Positions 1-7,242 are shown, counted from the stretch's first letter. The stretch: DNA of 9,048 nt from an uncultured Clostridium sp. (GCA_951800935.1 CATOLW010000034.1:1-9048), one strand, 5' to 3'. Made by a program: numbers and translations. The notes: generated by a model not told the origin, from the sequence alone.

Positions 1-2
1 TC

Positions 3-86
3 AAATCATTGACAGTAGTGAAAAATAGTGATATTATAAAAGAAATTAAAAATTTAGAAGATAAAATTAATTTGTATAAAAAATAA
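3..86 (+). CDS. 3' end of an upstream gene, cut by the window edge
   Basis: The third forward frame is open from the left edge to a TAA at 84-86 and gives 27 residues ending in EIKNLEDKINLYKK. This is a charged, Lys/Glu-rich, helix-like tail, as expected for the C-terminus of a cytoplasmic protein. I do not recognise the family, and too little is visible to assign a function. The ribosome binding site of tadA begins right after the stop codon, so this gene and tadA are probably in one operon. The reading frame is the only evidence that it is coding; a chance open frame of this length in AT-rich DNA is possible. Confidence 0.4.
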   Translation, partial: KSLTVVKNSDIIKEIKNLEDKINLYKK

Positions 87-87
87 A

Positions 88-102
88 AAGGAAAAGGCCA
101 TG
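88..102 (+). promoter_or_regulatory. ribosome binding site and ATG that appear to be the original tadA start
   Basis: AAGGAAAAGG at 88-97 lies directly before ATG 100-102, with seven bases between AAGGA and the ATG. This is better placed than anything before ATG 122. Translation from ATG 100 runs in a frame one base off tadA. Removing one A from the run at 108-112 would give MRRKEKFMKEALKEA, which joins tadA in frame and resembles the N-termini of known TadA proteins. Confidence 0.55.
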
Positions 103-121
103 CGGAGAAAAAGAAAAATTT

Positions 122-568
122 ATGAAAGAAGCACTAAAAGAAGCTAAAAAAGCAGCTAAAAAACTAGAAGTGCCAGTAGGATGTGTTATTGTAAAAGACG
201 GAGAAATAATAGCAAGAGCACATAACCAAAAAGAAACCAAAACAGATACAACCAAACATGCAGAAATTATAGCCATTCAAAAAGCAAGCAAAAAATTAGA
301 GGCTTGGCGATTACTAGACTGTGAAATGTATGTTACTTTAGAACCATGTTCTATGTGTGCAGGAGCCATGATACAAGCAAGAATAAAAAAAGTATATATC
401 GGAGCAATGGACGATAAAACAGGAGCATGTGGTTCTGTTTTAAATTTGTTACAAGATTATCCATTTAATCATAAAATAGAAATAGAAATAGACATAAAAA
501 AAGAAGAGTGTGAAAAAGTATTAAAAGAATTTTTCAAAAACTTAAGACAAATAAAAAGTAAAAAATAG
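122..568 (+). CDS. tadA: tRNA-specific adenosine deaminase TadA
   Basis: This enzyme deaminates adenosine-34 to inosine in the anticodon wobble position of tRNA-Arg(ACG), so one tRNA can read several CGN codons; it acts in the cytoplasm as a zinc-dependent homodimer. The 148-residue product has the cytidine/deoxycytidylate-deaminase fold signature: the HAE motif at residues 46-48 (zinc ligand His46, proton-shuttling Glu48) and PCSMC at 75-79 (zinc ligands Cys76 and Cys79). The tail has the usual FNH and EEC...FF motifs. The order tadA, SRP RNA, dnaX, ybaB, recR is the classic Bacillota arrangement. The start is doubtful. ATG 122 matches an internal Met of homologues and has only a distant GGAG (104-107). 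ATG 100 has a good AAGGA (88-92) seven bases upstream but is one base out of frame, so the N-terminus may be frameshifted. Confidence 0.95.
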   Translation: MKEALKEAKKAAKKLEVPVGCVIVKDGEIIARAHNQKETKTDTTKHAEIIAIQKASKKLEAWRLLDCEMYVTLEPCSMCAGAMIQARIKKVYIGAMDDKTGACGSVLNLLQDYPFNHKIEIEIDIKKEECEKVLKEFFKNLRQIKSKK

Positions 569-576
569 GAGGCAAA

Positions 577-1323
577 ATGATAGGGAAATTCAGAAACATA
601 AGAAATAAAAAGTATTTTAATATCGTTATGATAATGATTATAATTAGTACGATTTTATTTGCTTTAGGAATTATGATTTTAAGATATAACGTCGAAGGAG
701 AAACTAACATGCCATTCCAGCTATCTAAAATAGCAGTTATTAGTTCACAAGAAGGAATGGATCAAGGAGGAACTGATACCAAATGGACTTTTCAAATAAA
801 CCAGACCAAAGATATCTTTTTATATCTTGATAAAAATAGTGGATATGGAAAAACAGAAGCAATTAAAACAGCAACTATTGATAATATACAAATAGAGGCA
901 AAGGAAAAAGGGAACATAAAACTATATAAGCCAGATGAACAAGAAGAAAAAACAATTTTTAAAACAAAAGAAGAAAATGAAGTGCAAAAAATAGAATACA
1001 CAGGAGAAATGGAATCAAACTTAAAACAACTAAAGATTTCAAATCAAGGAGGAATTGTAGCATTTCGATGCAATATCAATCAATTAGCGAAGTATGCTTC
1101 TAATGATGAAGAAATCAATCATCAACAGCTATTGAAAAAAGCAGATGTTAAACAAGAAGATTTAGAAATCAAATTAAAATTTGATTTAACCATTAAATTA
1201 CAAGGAGCAAAAGAATTTAAAGCAACAATTCCATTAGACTTACCAGTTGGAAATGTAATCGAGGAAGGAACAGCATCAACAGAAATAACCCAAGTAAAAG
1301 ATATTATCTTTAAAAGAATGTGA
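577..1323 (+). CDS. hypothetical single-pass membrane or secreted protein
   Basis: I do not recognise this 248-residue protein. Its basic N-terminus (KFRNIRNKK) is followed by one hydrophobic segment at about residues 14-35, then a long hydrophilic region with alternating beta-type stretches, such as residues 50-56 and the Lys/Glu-rich segments around 95-150. This suggests an N-terminally anchored protein with an extracytoplasmic beta-rich domain. I see no catalytic motif, Cys cluster or lipobox. The start is supported by AGGAGG at 567-572, which overlaps the tadA stop codon and sits four bases before the ATG, so translation is probably coupled to tadA. No terminator follows. It separates tadA from the SRP RNA gene, which are usually adjacent in Bacillota, so it looks like a lineage-specific insertion into a conserved operon. 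Its function cannot be inferred from these neighbours. Confidence 0.85.
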   Translation: MIGKFRNIRNKKYFNIVMIMIIISTILFALGIMILRYNVEGETNMPFQLSKIAVISSQEGMDQGGTDTKWTFQINQTKDIFLYLDKNSGYGKTEAIKTATIDNIQIEAKEKGNIKLYKPDEQEEKTIFKTKEENEVQKIEYTGEMESNLKQLKISNQGGIVAFRCNINQLAKYASNDEEINHQQLLKKADVKQEDLEIKLKFDLTIKLQGAKEFKATIPLDLPVGNVIEEGTASTEITQVKDIIFKRM

Positions 1324-1339
1324 TTTTTAAATAAATTAC

Positions 1340-1368
1340 TTGAAAAACAAAAAAATTCATTATATAAT
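1340..1368 (+). promoter_or_regulatory. sigma-A promoter of the SRP RNA gene
   Basis: TTGAAA at 1340-1345 and TATAAT at 1363-1368 are separated by exactly 17 bases. The expected transcription start is about 1375, which is where the 5' strand of the SRP RNA terminal helix begins (GGTC at 1375-1378). The match is close to consensus, as expected for a stable RNA gene. It is the only clear promoter seen upstream of dnaX. Confidence 0.85.
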
Positions 1369-1374
1369 ATAAAT

Positions 1375-1513
1375 GGTCATAAACTTAATCTTTGTATGGA
1401 GAGAATCCAATAAAGACCTATGAATCTTGTCAGGTCCGGAAGGAAGCAGCAATAAGTAGATATCTTTATGTGGAGTCTTTCCATAGAGAGATTAAGAAAA
1501 ACGGCCATTTTTT
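1375..1513 (+). ncRNA. ffs: signal recognition particle RNA (small bacterial type)
   Basis: This is the RNA scaffold of the signal recognition particle; it binds Ffh and directs ribosomes making membrane proteins to FtsY. The universal domain IV hairpin is visible: TCC (1435-1437), the GGAA tetraloop (1438-1441) and GGA (1442-1444), with the conserved asymmetric loop CAGG/AGCAGC on either side. A long interrupted rod continues below it: 1410-1416 with 1463-1469, 1406-1409 with 1471-1474, 1395-1403 with 1477-1485, 1384-1393 with 1487-1496 across a G-G mismatch, and GGTC 1375-1378 with GGCC 1503-1506. The last pairing is followed by six T, so the rod itself probably serves as the terminator. 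At about 135-140 nt there is no room for the 5' Alu-like domain of the Bacillus-type RNA. The ends are inferred from promoter and pairing. Confidence 0.93.
1503..1513 (+). terminator. 3' end and probable intrinsic terminator of the SRP RNA
   Basis: GGCC at 1503-1506 pairs with GGTC at 1375-1378, so the closed end of the SRP RNA rod is followed by A and six T (1508-1513). That is the layout of an intrinsic terminator. As no separate dnaX promoter is evident in the 22 bases that follow, some read-through is expected. Confidence 0.55.
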
Positions 1514-1535
1514 AAGTATAAGGGATGTGAAAATT

Positions 1536-3143
1536 ATGGGGTACACAGCACTTTATCGAAAATTCAGACCACTAACATTTGGGGAAATGGTAGGGCAAGA
1601 ACATATAACAAAAACATTAAAAAATCAAATTATATCACAGCGAGTAGGACATGCCTATTTATTAACAGGAGGAAGAGGAACAGGAAAAACATCAGCAGCT
1701 AAAATTTTAGCAAGAGCCATTAATTGCTTAAATCCGAAGGATGGAGAGCCATGCAACGAGTGTGAAATTTGCAGAGGGGCACTTTCTGGGGCTTTAACGG
1801 ATATTGTGGAAATGGATGCAGCTTCTAACAATAGTGTAGAAGATATTAGAAGTATTCGTGAAGAAGTTAATTTTTTACCAACCAAAGCGAAATATAGAGT
1901 GTATATTATAGATGAGGTTCATATGTTATCAACAGGAGCTTTTAATGCTTTACTAAAAACATTAGAAGAACCACCAGCACATGTAAAATTTATCTTAGCA
2001 ACAACAGAACCACAAAAGCTACCAGCCACTATTTTATCAAGATGCCAAAGATTTGACTATAAAAGAATTTCAAATGAAGATATCATTAAGCGATTAGAAA
2101 TAGTATGTAAAGAAAGCAACATTGAAGTAACCAAAGGAGCTTTAACAATTATTGCCTCTTTATCAGAAGGAGCCATGAGGGATGCATTATCTATATTAGA
2201 AAGATGCATACAAGATGGAGAAAATAAAATTGATGAAGACAAAATCAAAGAATTAGTAGGAATTCCAAAAGCTACTTTTGTTAATGGCATGATACAAGCT
2301 TTGATAGAATATGATGTAGATAAAGCGTTAGAAAAAGTAGATAACCTATTAAAAGAAGGAAAAGATATTAATCAATTTTTGTGGGAAATGATTAAATATA
2401 TAAAAGATGTATTAGTCTATCAAGCAACAGAGAAATTAGAATTATATGATGAAGATGAATTAAAACAAATAAAAGTCATTTCAGAAACGGTACAAAAAAA
2501 TAAATTAGTAGATTTAGTCTATCAACTATCAGAACTAGAAAATGAAATCAAAAATTCAACACAAAAAACAATTATGTTTCAAGCTGGAATGATTAGGTTA
2601 TGTAATGAGCAAGCAGAAGTAAATGATAAACTAGAACAAAGAGTAGAAAAAATTGAAAGATATTTAAAAGCAGGAAATACAATTCCTGTATCACAAGAAG
2701 TAACACAAAGAGTAACAATAAATCCTACGCAAACAAAGCCAATGCAATCAACAAATCCAGTGCAAAATAAAGCAAAAAGTCAAACAAGCGTAAGAAAAAG
2801 CTTTTCTAAAAATTCAGAAGAATACTGGCCACAAATTATGAATGATTTAAAACAAAATGGAAAGATTGTTTTATATACAAATTTAGTAGGAACAAAGGCT
2901 AAAGAAATAAATGATATGACAGTTGGAATTGAATTTCCAAATGGAATGACATCATTTGGAAAAACAGTATTAGAAAAACAAGAAAATATAAAAGAGATAA
3001 CGAATTTAGTTTCTATGGCATGTGGAAAAGAAATGCAGATTAAATATTTAACAGAAATAGTAGATAAACCACAAATAACGAAAGAAGAAAGGTTGCAAAA
3101 CTTTGCAAATGACGCAGATATACCATTTAATATAATAGAATAA
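1536..3143 (+). CDS. dnaX: DNA polymerase III subunits gamma/tau (clamp loader ATPase DnaX)
   Basis: DnaX is the ATPase of the clamp loader, which opens the beta clamp and places it on primed DNA, and it holds the replicase together. The 535-residue product shows the AAA+ module: Walker A GRGTGKT (46-52), a zinc module with Cys64, Cys73, Cys76 and Cys79, Walker B IIDEVHML (124-131), a sensor-1 region ATTEP (155-159) and the SRC arginine-finger motif (168-170). A collar domain follows, then a Gln/Thr-rich linker around 390-430 and a tau-like C-terminal domain. ATG 1536 is chosen because [12 protein letters not shown] matches the family N-terminus and AAGGGATG (1520-1527) is eight bases upstream. 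The frame stays open upstream to about 1392 only because it runs through the SRP RNA. An A7 run at 2494-2500 could be a slippage site. It is followed closely by ybaB. Confidence 0.97.
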   Translation: MGYTALYRKFRPLTFGEMVGQEHITKTLKNQIISQRVGHAYLLTGGRGTGKTSAAKILARAINCLNPKDGEPCNECEICRGALSGALTDIVEMDAASNNSVEDIRSIREEVNFLPTKAKYRVYIIDEVHMLSTGAFNALLKTLEEPPAHVKFILATTEPQKLPATILSRCQRFDYKRISNEDIIKRLEIVCKESNIEVTKGALTIIASLSEGAMRDALSILERCIQDGENKIDEDKIKELVGIPKATFVNGMIQALIEYDVDKALEKVDNLLKEGKDINQFLWEMIKYIKDVLVYQATEKLELYDEDELKQIKVISETVQKNKLVDLVYQLSELENEIKNSTQKTIMFQAGMIRLCNEQAEVNDKLEQRVEKIERYLKAGNTIPVSQEVTQRVTINPTQTKPMQSTNPVQNKAKSQTSVRKSFSKNSEEYWPQIMNDLKQNGKIVLYTNLVGTKAKEINDMTVGIEFPNGMTSFGKTVLEKQENIKEITNLVSMACGKEMQIKYLTEIVDKPQITKEERLQNFANDADIPFNIIE

Positions 3144-3162
3144 AGAAAGGAGATTCAAAATA

Positions 3163-3507
3163 ATGAGTAAAAGAGGTGGATTCCCAGGAGGAATGGGAGG
3201 ATTCGGAGGAATGAATCTAAATAATTTGATGAAAGAAGCTAAAAAAATGCAAGCTGATATGGAAAAATCACAAGCAGAATTAGCTACTAAAGAATTTGAT
3301 GCATCAGCAGGAGGAGGAGCAATAACGGTAAAAGTTTCAGGAGAAAAAACACTAAAAGAAATTAAAATAAAACCAGAAGTAGCTGATCCAGAAGATGTAG
3401 AAATGTTGGAAGATTTAATTTTAACATGTGTCAACGAAGCATTAAGAAAAGTAGATAGTGAACAAGCAGCACAATTAGGGAAATTTAATATACCGGGGTT
3501 GATGTAA
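3163..3507 (+). CDS. ybaB: YbaB/EbfC family nucleoid-associated protein
   Basis: This small dimeric DNA-binding protein family is encoded between dnaX and recR in most bacteria. Its members bind DNA as tweezer-like dimers and are thought to shape the nucleoid or assist recombination and repair; the exact role here is inferred from the family. The 114-residue product has a Gly/Met-rich N-terminal tail (about residues 4-18), then [23 protein letters not shown], split here as the helix at about 18-40, and a beta region around [12 protein letters not shown]. The C-terminal part, about residues 70-105, is the usual acidic helix region. AAAGGAG at 3146-3152, ten bases before the ATG, supports the start. 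The stop codon is one base before the recR start, so the two are probably translationally coupled. Confidence 0.95.
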   Translation: MSKRGGFPGGMGGFGGMNLNNLMKEAKKMQADMEKSQAELATKEFDASAGGGAITVKVSGEKTLKEIKIKPEVADPEDVEMLEDLILTCVNEALRKVDSEQAAQLGKFNIPGLM

Positions 3508-3508
3508 C

Positions 3509-4108
3509 ATGTCATTATATTCGCCATCGATTGAAAAATTAATTGAAAGTTTTGAAAGATTACCAAGCATTGGTCATAAAACAGCAGCAAGGCTTGCTTT
3601 TCATATTTTAAACAGTTCAGAAGAAGAAACAAATGAATTTATAGCTTCTATTGTAAATGCCAAAAAGAACTTAAAATATTGTAGTAAATGTTATAATATT
3701 TCAGATACAGATCCATGCACTATTTGTGGAAACCCTAAAAGGGATAACGCCATTATCTGTGTAGTAGAGGATGTAAGAGATATTATAGCAATGGAAAAAA
3801 CACATGAATTTAAAGGTGTATATCATGTTTTACATGGTTCTATTTCTCCTATGAATGGAATTGGACCAGATGACATTAAAATAAGAGAACTACTAGCTAG
3901 ACTAATGGAGGGACAGGTAAAAGAAGTTATACTAGCTACAAATCCTAGAGTAGAAGGAGAAGCAACTGCTATGTACTTGTCAAAATTAATTAAACCATTA
4001 GGAATTACTGTAACTAGAATTGCACATGGAATTCCAGTAGGAGGGGATTTAGAATATACAGATGAAATCACACTAACAAAGGCATTAGAAGGAAGAAGAG
4101 AATTATAA
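3509..4108 (+). CDS. recR: recombination mediator protein RecR
   Basis: RecR works with RecO (and RecF) to load RecA on SSB-coated single-stranded DNA during gap repair. The 199-residue product has the normal family length. It shows an N-terminal helix-hairpin-helix ([13 protein letters not shown], 18-30), a C4 zinc finger (Cys58, Cys61, Cys70, Cys73), a Toprim domain beginning at about residue 80 (ICVVED and later [12 protein letters not shown]) and the C-terminal [12 protein letters not shown] segment ending in ALEGRREL, a typical RecR tail. The ATG lies one base after the ybaB stop and has only a weak G-rich stretch (GGGG at 3496-3499) upstream, so it probably relies on coupling to ybaB. 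It is the last gene of the block and is followed at once by a strong hairpin. Confidence 0.97.
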   Translation: MSLYSPSIEKLIESFERLPSIGHKTAARLAFHILNSSEEETNEFIASIVNAKKNLKYCSKCYNISDTDPCTICGNPKRDNAIICVVEDVRDIIAMEKTHEFKGVYHVLHGSISPMNGIGPDDIKIRELLARLMEGQVKEVILATNPRVEGEATAMYLSKLIKPLGITVTRIAHGIPVGGDLEYTDEITLTKALEGRREL

Positions 4109-4150
4109 AAAATAAAAATTACTATATTGCTATATAGTAATTTTTATTTT
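4109..4150 (+). terminator. bidirectional intrinsic terminator between recR and the glycosyltransferase gene
   Basis: A perfect 19-bp inverted repeat (4109-4127 with 4132-4150) surrounds the loop TGCT. It begins directly after the recR stop codon. The right arm ends in a T-rich run and the left arm begins with an A-rich run, so it can end transcription from both sides. The minus-strand gene's stop codon (4144-4146) lies inside the right arm. Confidence 0.9.
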
Positions 4151-5268
4151 AATAAAATATCACAAATATTTTTTGTAGAATTACGATGACCAATTAATAA
4201 AGCATTTTGTTTCATTTTATCTAATTTATTAGGATTAGAAAATAAGTCTTGTAAGATTTTAGTCATATTATCTTCTTTTTTTAGCCAAATACCAACTTCC
4301 ATATTTTCCAAAAATTCAGCATTTTCTTCTTCTTGGCCAGGAATGGGATTAATAATTAGCATTGGCAAACCAGAAGCCAAACTTTCTGTTGTTGTCATTC
4401 CACCAGGTTTGGTTACTACTAAATCAGAAATACTCATTAATTCAGGAACTTGATTAGTAAAAGAAAGAATTTTTACACGCTTTTTTGCATTTTGTTTTTC
4501 TACTATTTCTTCAAATTTTATTTTCATTTTTTTATTTTTTCCAGCTATGGCAATGATTTGCATATCTTGACAGACCTTTATTAATGTATCAAATATTTCA
4601 AAAGTTCTAGCTTTTCCTAAGCCAAATTCTCCACCACCAAAAAACAAAATATTTTTTTTATCATCTTTTAAATCGTAAGATTTTAAGATTTCTTTTCTAT
4701 TATATTTTTGTAAAAAACGATTTGATAATGGAATTCCTGTTACGAAAATTTTTTCTTTTGCAATATTTTTAAAAATTAAATAATCTTTCATTTTATGATT
4801 GGCTACAAAAAAGAAATCTGTAAAATCACTACCGACTAACCATTGATCATGTGGTGCAAAATCAGTCATAATGGTTGCAATTTTTGCGGTAATTTTCTCT
4901 TTCCTTTTTAAATAGCTACACATTTGACTACTAAAAGGATGAGTAGAAATGATTAAGTCAGGTTTTTTTTCTCGTAATAATCGCAATAATTTAATTGCCA
5001 TAATTTTATTAGATCTGGTAGAAAGATGAGCCAAAGGACCTTTTTGAGAATCATTATAGATTTTACCCCAAACCCAAGGTACTTTTTTAGCAGCTTCTCG
5101 ATAAGCAGCAGTTGAGACTTTTTCTACTGTTTTATTTACATATTTCATACAATCAATTAATTCAATGTGGTTTTTTTTATCATAATTAGAAATAGTTTCA
5201 TAAATGGATTTAGCAGCATTTAGATGACCACCACCATAAGAGGCATAAAAAATTAAAATATTTTTCAT
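4144..5268 (-). CDS. MGDG-synthase/UgtP-family glycosyltransferase (diacylglycerol glycosyltransferase-like)
   Basis: This is a GT-B fold glycosyltransferase of family GT28. Relatives move glucose or galactose from a UDP-sugar to diacylglycerol at the inner face of the membrane, making membrane glycolipids or the lipoteichoic acid anchor; MurG belongs to the same fold. The 374 residues include the N-terminal MGDG-synthase region with the SYGGGH motif (10-15), which binds the acceptor side in the family, the IMTDFAPH segment (133-140), and the nucleotide-sugar half with FFGGGEFGLGKA (209-220), TKPGGMTTTES (286-296) and PGQEEEN (310-316). No signal peptide or clear TM segment is seen, which fits a peripheral membrane enzyme. 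AGGAGG (complement of 5278-5283) nine bases before the ATG fixes the start. Donor and acceptor cannot be decided from sequence, and the UgtP name is not certain enough to assign. Confidence 0.9.
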   Translation of the reverse strand: MKNILIFYASYGGGHLNAAKSIYETISNYDKKNHIELIDCMKYVNKTVEKVSTAAYREAAKKVPWVWGKIYNDSQKGPLAHLSTRSNKIMAIKLLRLLREKKPDLIISTHPFSSQMCSYLKRKEKITAKIATIMTDFAPHDQWLVGSDFTDFFFVANHKMKDYLIFKNIAKEKIFVTGIPLSNRFLQKYNRKEILKSYDLKDDKKNILFFGGGEFGLGKARTFEIFDTLIKVCQDMQIIAIAGKNKKMKIKFEEIVEKQNAKKRVKILSFTNQVPELMSISDLVVTKPGGMTTTESLASGLPMLIINPIPGQEEENAEFLENMEVGIWLKKEDNMTKILQDLFSNPNKLDKMKQNALLIGHRNSTKNICDILLK

Positions 5269-5296
5269 GTAAAAAATCCTCCTTTAATTTTTCTTT

Positions 5297-5325
5297 ATTC
5301 TATCATAAAAAAAATAAAATTTCAA
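5297..5325 (-). promoter_or_regulatory. sigma-A promoter (extended -10) of the glycosyltransferase gene
   Basis: On the minus strand, TTGAAA (5325-5320) and TAGAAT (5302-5297) are 17 bases apart, and TGA directly before the -10 makes an extended -10 element. The expected start is near 5290, leaving a leader of about 20 bases that contains the AGGAGG. Confidence 0.7.
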
Positions 5326-5331
5326 AAATTG

Positions 5332-5360
5332 GAATATTTTTTTAGGAAAAATGCAAAATA
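5332..5360 (+). promoter_or_regulatory. possible sigma-G (forespore) promoter for sleB-ypeB
   Basis: GAATA (5332-5336) and CAAAATA (5354-5360), 17 bases apart, resemble the forespore sigma-G pattern of GNATR and CATNNTA, with one mismatch in the -10. In Bacillus the sleB-ypeB operon is sigma-G dependent, which makes this plausible. In such AT-rich DNA, chance matches are common. If real, the transcript would start near 5367, after ATG 5351, and translation would have to begin at TTG 5387. Confidence 0.3.
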
Positions 5361-5845
5361 ATAAAAAGAAAGGAAAAGGTGGTTTTTTGAAAAACATAAT
5401 AAAATTACTAGGCGTTATTTTAACATTAGTGTTACTTATCCTATCCATTATGTTTAAAAAAGAAAGTACGTATGCAGCATCTTCTAATACATCAGATATA
5501 CAACTAATGGCAAGAGCCATTAACGGAGAAGCAAGAGGAGAGCCATATGAAGGACAAGTGGCTGTAGGAGCTGTTATTTTAAATCGTGTAAAAAGTTCTC
5601 AATTTCCAAATAGTATTGCAGGTGTTATTTATCAATCAGGAGCTTTTACGGCAGTAGCGGATGGGCAAATTAATCAACCAATTAGCGAAGGGTCTACTGT
5701 ATATAAAGCAGCACGAGATGCCATGAATGGATGGGATCCAACAGGGGGATGTATTTACTATTTTAATCCAGCAACAGCCACGAATAAATGGATTTGGTCA
5801 AGACCTTTAGTAAAAACAATAGGTAAGCATCGTTTTTGTAAATAG
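5351..5845 (+). CDS. sleB: spore cortex-lytic enzyme SleB-type cell wall hydrolase
   Basis: SleB is a lytic transglycosylase that cleaves muramic-delta-lactam cortex peptidoglycan during spore germination. The 164-residue product has a basic N-terminus, a hydrophobic signal or anchor segment at about 18-33 ending near TYAAS, then the Hydrolase_2 domain from about residue 50 to the end: ARAINGEARGE, in which Glu60 is the likely catalytic acid, VAVGAVILNRV (70-80), a region around SGAFTAV, and GCIYYFNPA near 133-141. The N-terminal peptidoglycan-binding domain of Bacillus SleB is missing, so only the catalytic part is present, as in CwlJ-like or short SleB proteins. The start is uncertain. ATG 5351 has only AGGA three bases away; TTG 5387, preceded by AGGTGG, would give a more normal signal peptide. 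The ypeB gene 23 bases downstream strongly supports the germination role. Confidence 0.9.
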   Translation: MQNNKKKGKGGFLKNIIKLLGVILTLVLLILSIMFKKESTYAASSNTSDIQLMARAINGEARGEPYEGQVAVGAVILNRVKSSQFPNSIAGVIYQSGAFTAVADGQINQPISEGSTVYKAARDAMNGWDPTGGCIYYFNPATATNKWIWSRPLVKTIGKHRFCK

Positions 5846-5868
5846 ATATTTTGAAAGGAGAGTTCAAT

Positions 5869-7242
5869 ATGAACCAATTACAAGACTGGAAAGAAAGATT
5901 AAAAAAAGGACATATGTTAAGTGTAATTTGTGTGCTATTAATTATTGTGGTAGCATTAGGAATTATTTTGTATAACAAACAAAGAGAATATAGGCAAGCT
6001 TCTGAAAATAGCTATAATATGGCATTTTATGAATTGGTTGATTATGTACAAAATGTAGAAACATATTTAGCAAAATCATTAATTTCTTCTACCTCTGAAC
6101 ATGGAGCAGAAACTTTAACTAATTTATGGAGAGAAGCAAATTTAGCACAAAGTTATTTAGCAAGATTGCCAATTGAAAGTCAAGAACTAGAAAATACAGA
6201 AAAGTTTTTAAATCAAGTAAGTGATTATAGTTATTCATTATCAAGAAAAAATATTTATAATGAAGAGTTAACAGAAGAAGATTTAAAAAACTTAAAAGAT
6301 TTACATTCCTATAGTGTAGAATTGGAAAATACATTAAACCAATTATCAGACGATTTAAATACAGGTAGATTTTCATGGGGAGAATTAACGAAAAAAGGAA
6401 CAGTTGCTTTTGCCCAACAAGTAGACAATATTTCGAAAGAAAGTTTTAGTAATCTAGAAGAAAATTTTCATCAATATTCTGGACTAATTTATGATGGTGC
6501 CTTTTCGGAGCATCTAACTAGTCAAGAGAAAAAAGGACTAACAGGAGAAGATATTGAAGAAGAAAAAGCAAAACAAATAGCAGAAGAATTTGTTGGAAAA
6601 GATAACATAAAACAAACAACTAACTTAGGATTTTCTGAGAATGCAACAATTCCATCTTATGACTTTTCTATTAGCAATCAAGAAGAAGAAAATATTCAAA
6701 TATCCATTAGTAAAAAAGGTGGTCATGTAATTTATATGAACACAAACCGAGACGTCAATACAGAAGTTATTTCACAAGAAGAAGCGAACCAAAAAGGAAA
6801 AGAATATTTAGAAGCCAAAGGTTTTTCTAATATGAAAGAAACTTATTATCTAAAACAAGAAGGAATTGTTACCATAAATTATGCTGCAACACAAGAAGAC
6901 GTTGTAATATATCCAGATTTAATTAAAGTAAAAGTAGCTTTGGACACAGGAGAAATTCTAGGAATCGAAACAACAGGATACTTGAACAATCATACGATAA
7001 GAGATATAACCAAGGTTAAAATAACAAAAGAAGAAGCAAAGAAATCCTTAAACAAAGAGTTAAACATTGAAAGTGAAGGTTTAGCAATTATTCCAACTGA
7101 GTGGCAAAGTGAGATTTTATGTTACGAATTTAAAGGAAAAGTAGAAGATAGAGAATTTTTGGTGTATATAAATAGCGAAAATGGTAAAGAAGAAGACATT
7201 TTAATCATTACCAATACACCAAATGGAACTTTGACAATGTAA
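5869..7242 (+). CDS. ypeB: germination protein YpeB
   Basis: YpeB is needed to place and stabilise SleB in the dormant spore; in Bacillus each of the two proteins depends on the other. The 457-residue product has a cytoplasmic-type basic start, one membrane segment at about residues 17-36, an all-helical N-terminal domain (about 40-220) and C-terminal PepSY-like repeats (about 230-450), seen as repeats of the type ITKEEAKKSL and TGEILGIE. I place the start at ATG 5869 because AAAGGAG (5854-5860) lies eight bases before it. The frame is open from TTG 5851, but that would put the ribosome binding site inside the gene. Its position just after sleB, with a short gap and no terminator, indicates one operon. 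The final codons contain the -35 box of the next promoter. Confidence 0.95.
   Translation: MNQLQDWKERLKKGHMLSVICVLLIIVVALGIILYNKQREYRQASENSYNMAFYELVDYVQNVETYLAKSLISSTSEHGAETLTNLWREANLAQSYLARLPIESQELENTEKFLNQVSDYSYSLSRKNIYNEELTEEDLKNLKDLHSYSVELENTLNQLSDDLNTGRFSWGELTKKGTVAFAQQVDNISKESFSNLEENFHQYSGLIYDGAFSEHLTSQEKKGLTGEDIEEEKAKQIAEEFVGKDNIKQTTNLGFSENATIPSYDFSISNQEEENIQISISKKGGHVIYMNTNRDVNTEVISQEEANQKGKEYLEAKGFSNMKETYYLKQEGIVTINYAATQEDVVIYPDLIKVKVALDTGEILGIETTGYLNNHTIRDITKVKITKEEAKKSLNKELNIESEGLAIIPTEWQSEILCYEFKGKVEDREFLVYINSENGKEEDILIITNTPNGTLTM

Noticed and set aside
1392..1535. Extra 48 N-terminal residues on dnaX, starting at TTG 1392
   Set aside because: This stretch is the SRP RNA gene; the family N-terminus and a ribosome binding site both place the start at 1536.
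3048..3632. Minus-strand open frame of 194 residues opposite ybaB
   Set aside because: It lies antisense to the end of dnaX, all of ybaB and the start of recR, has no plausible start signals and no recognisable protein features; it is a shadow of the coding strand.
5851..5868. ypeB beginning at TTG 5851
   Set aside because: The AAAGGAG ribosome binding site would lie inside the coding region; ATG 5869 is correctly spaced from it.
6119..6376. Minus-strand open frame inside ypeB, Leu/Tyr-rich
   Set aside because: It arises from AT-rich codons of ypeB read in reverse; no ribosome binding site, and ypeB is clearly the real gene.
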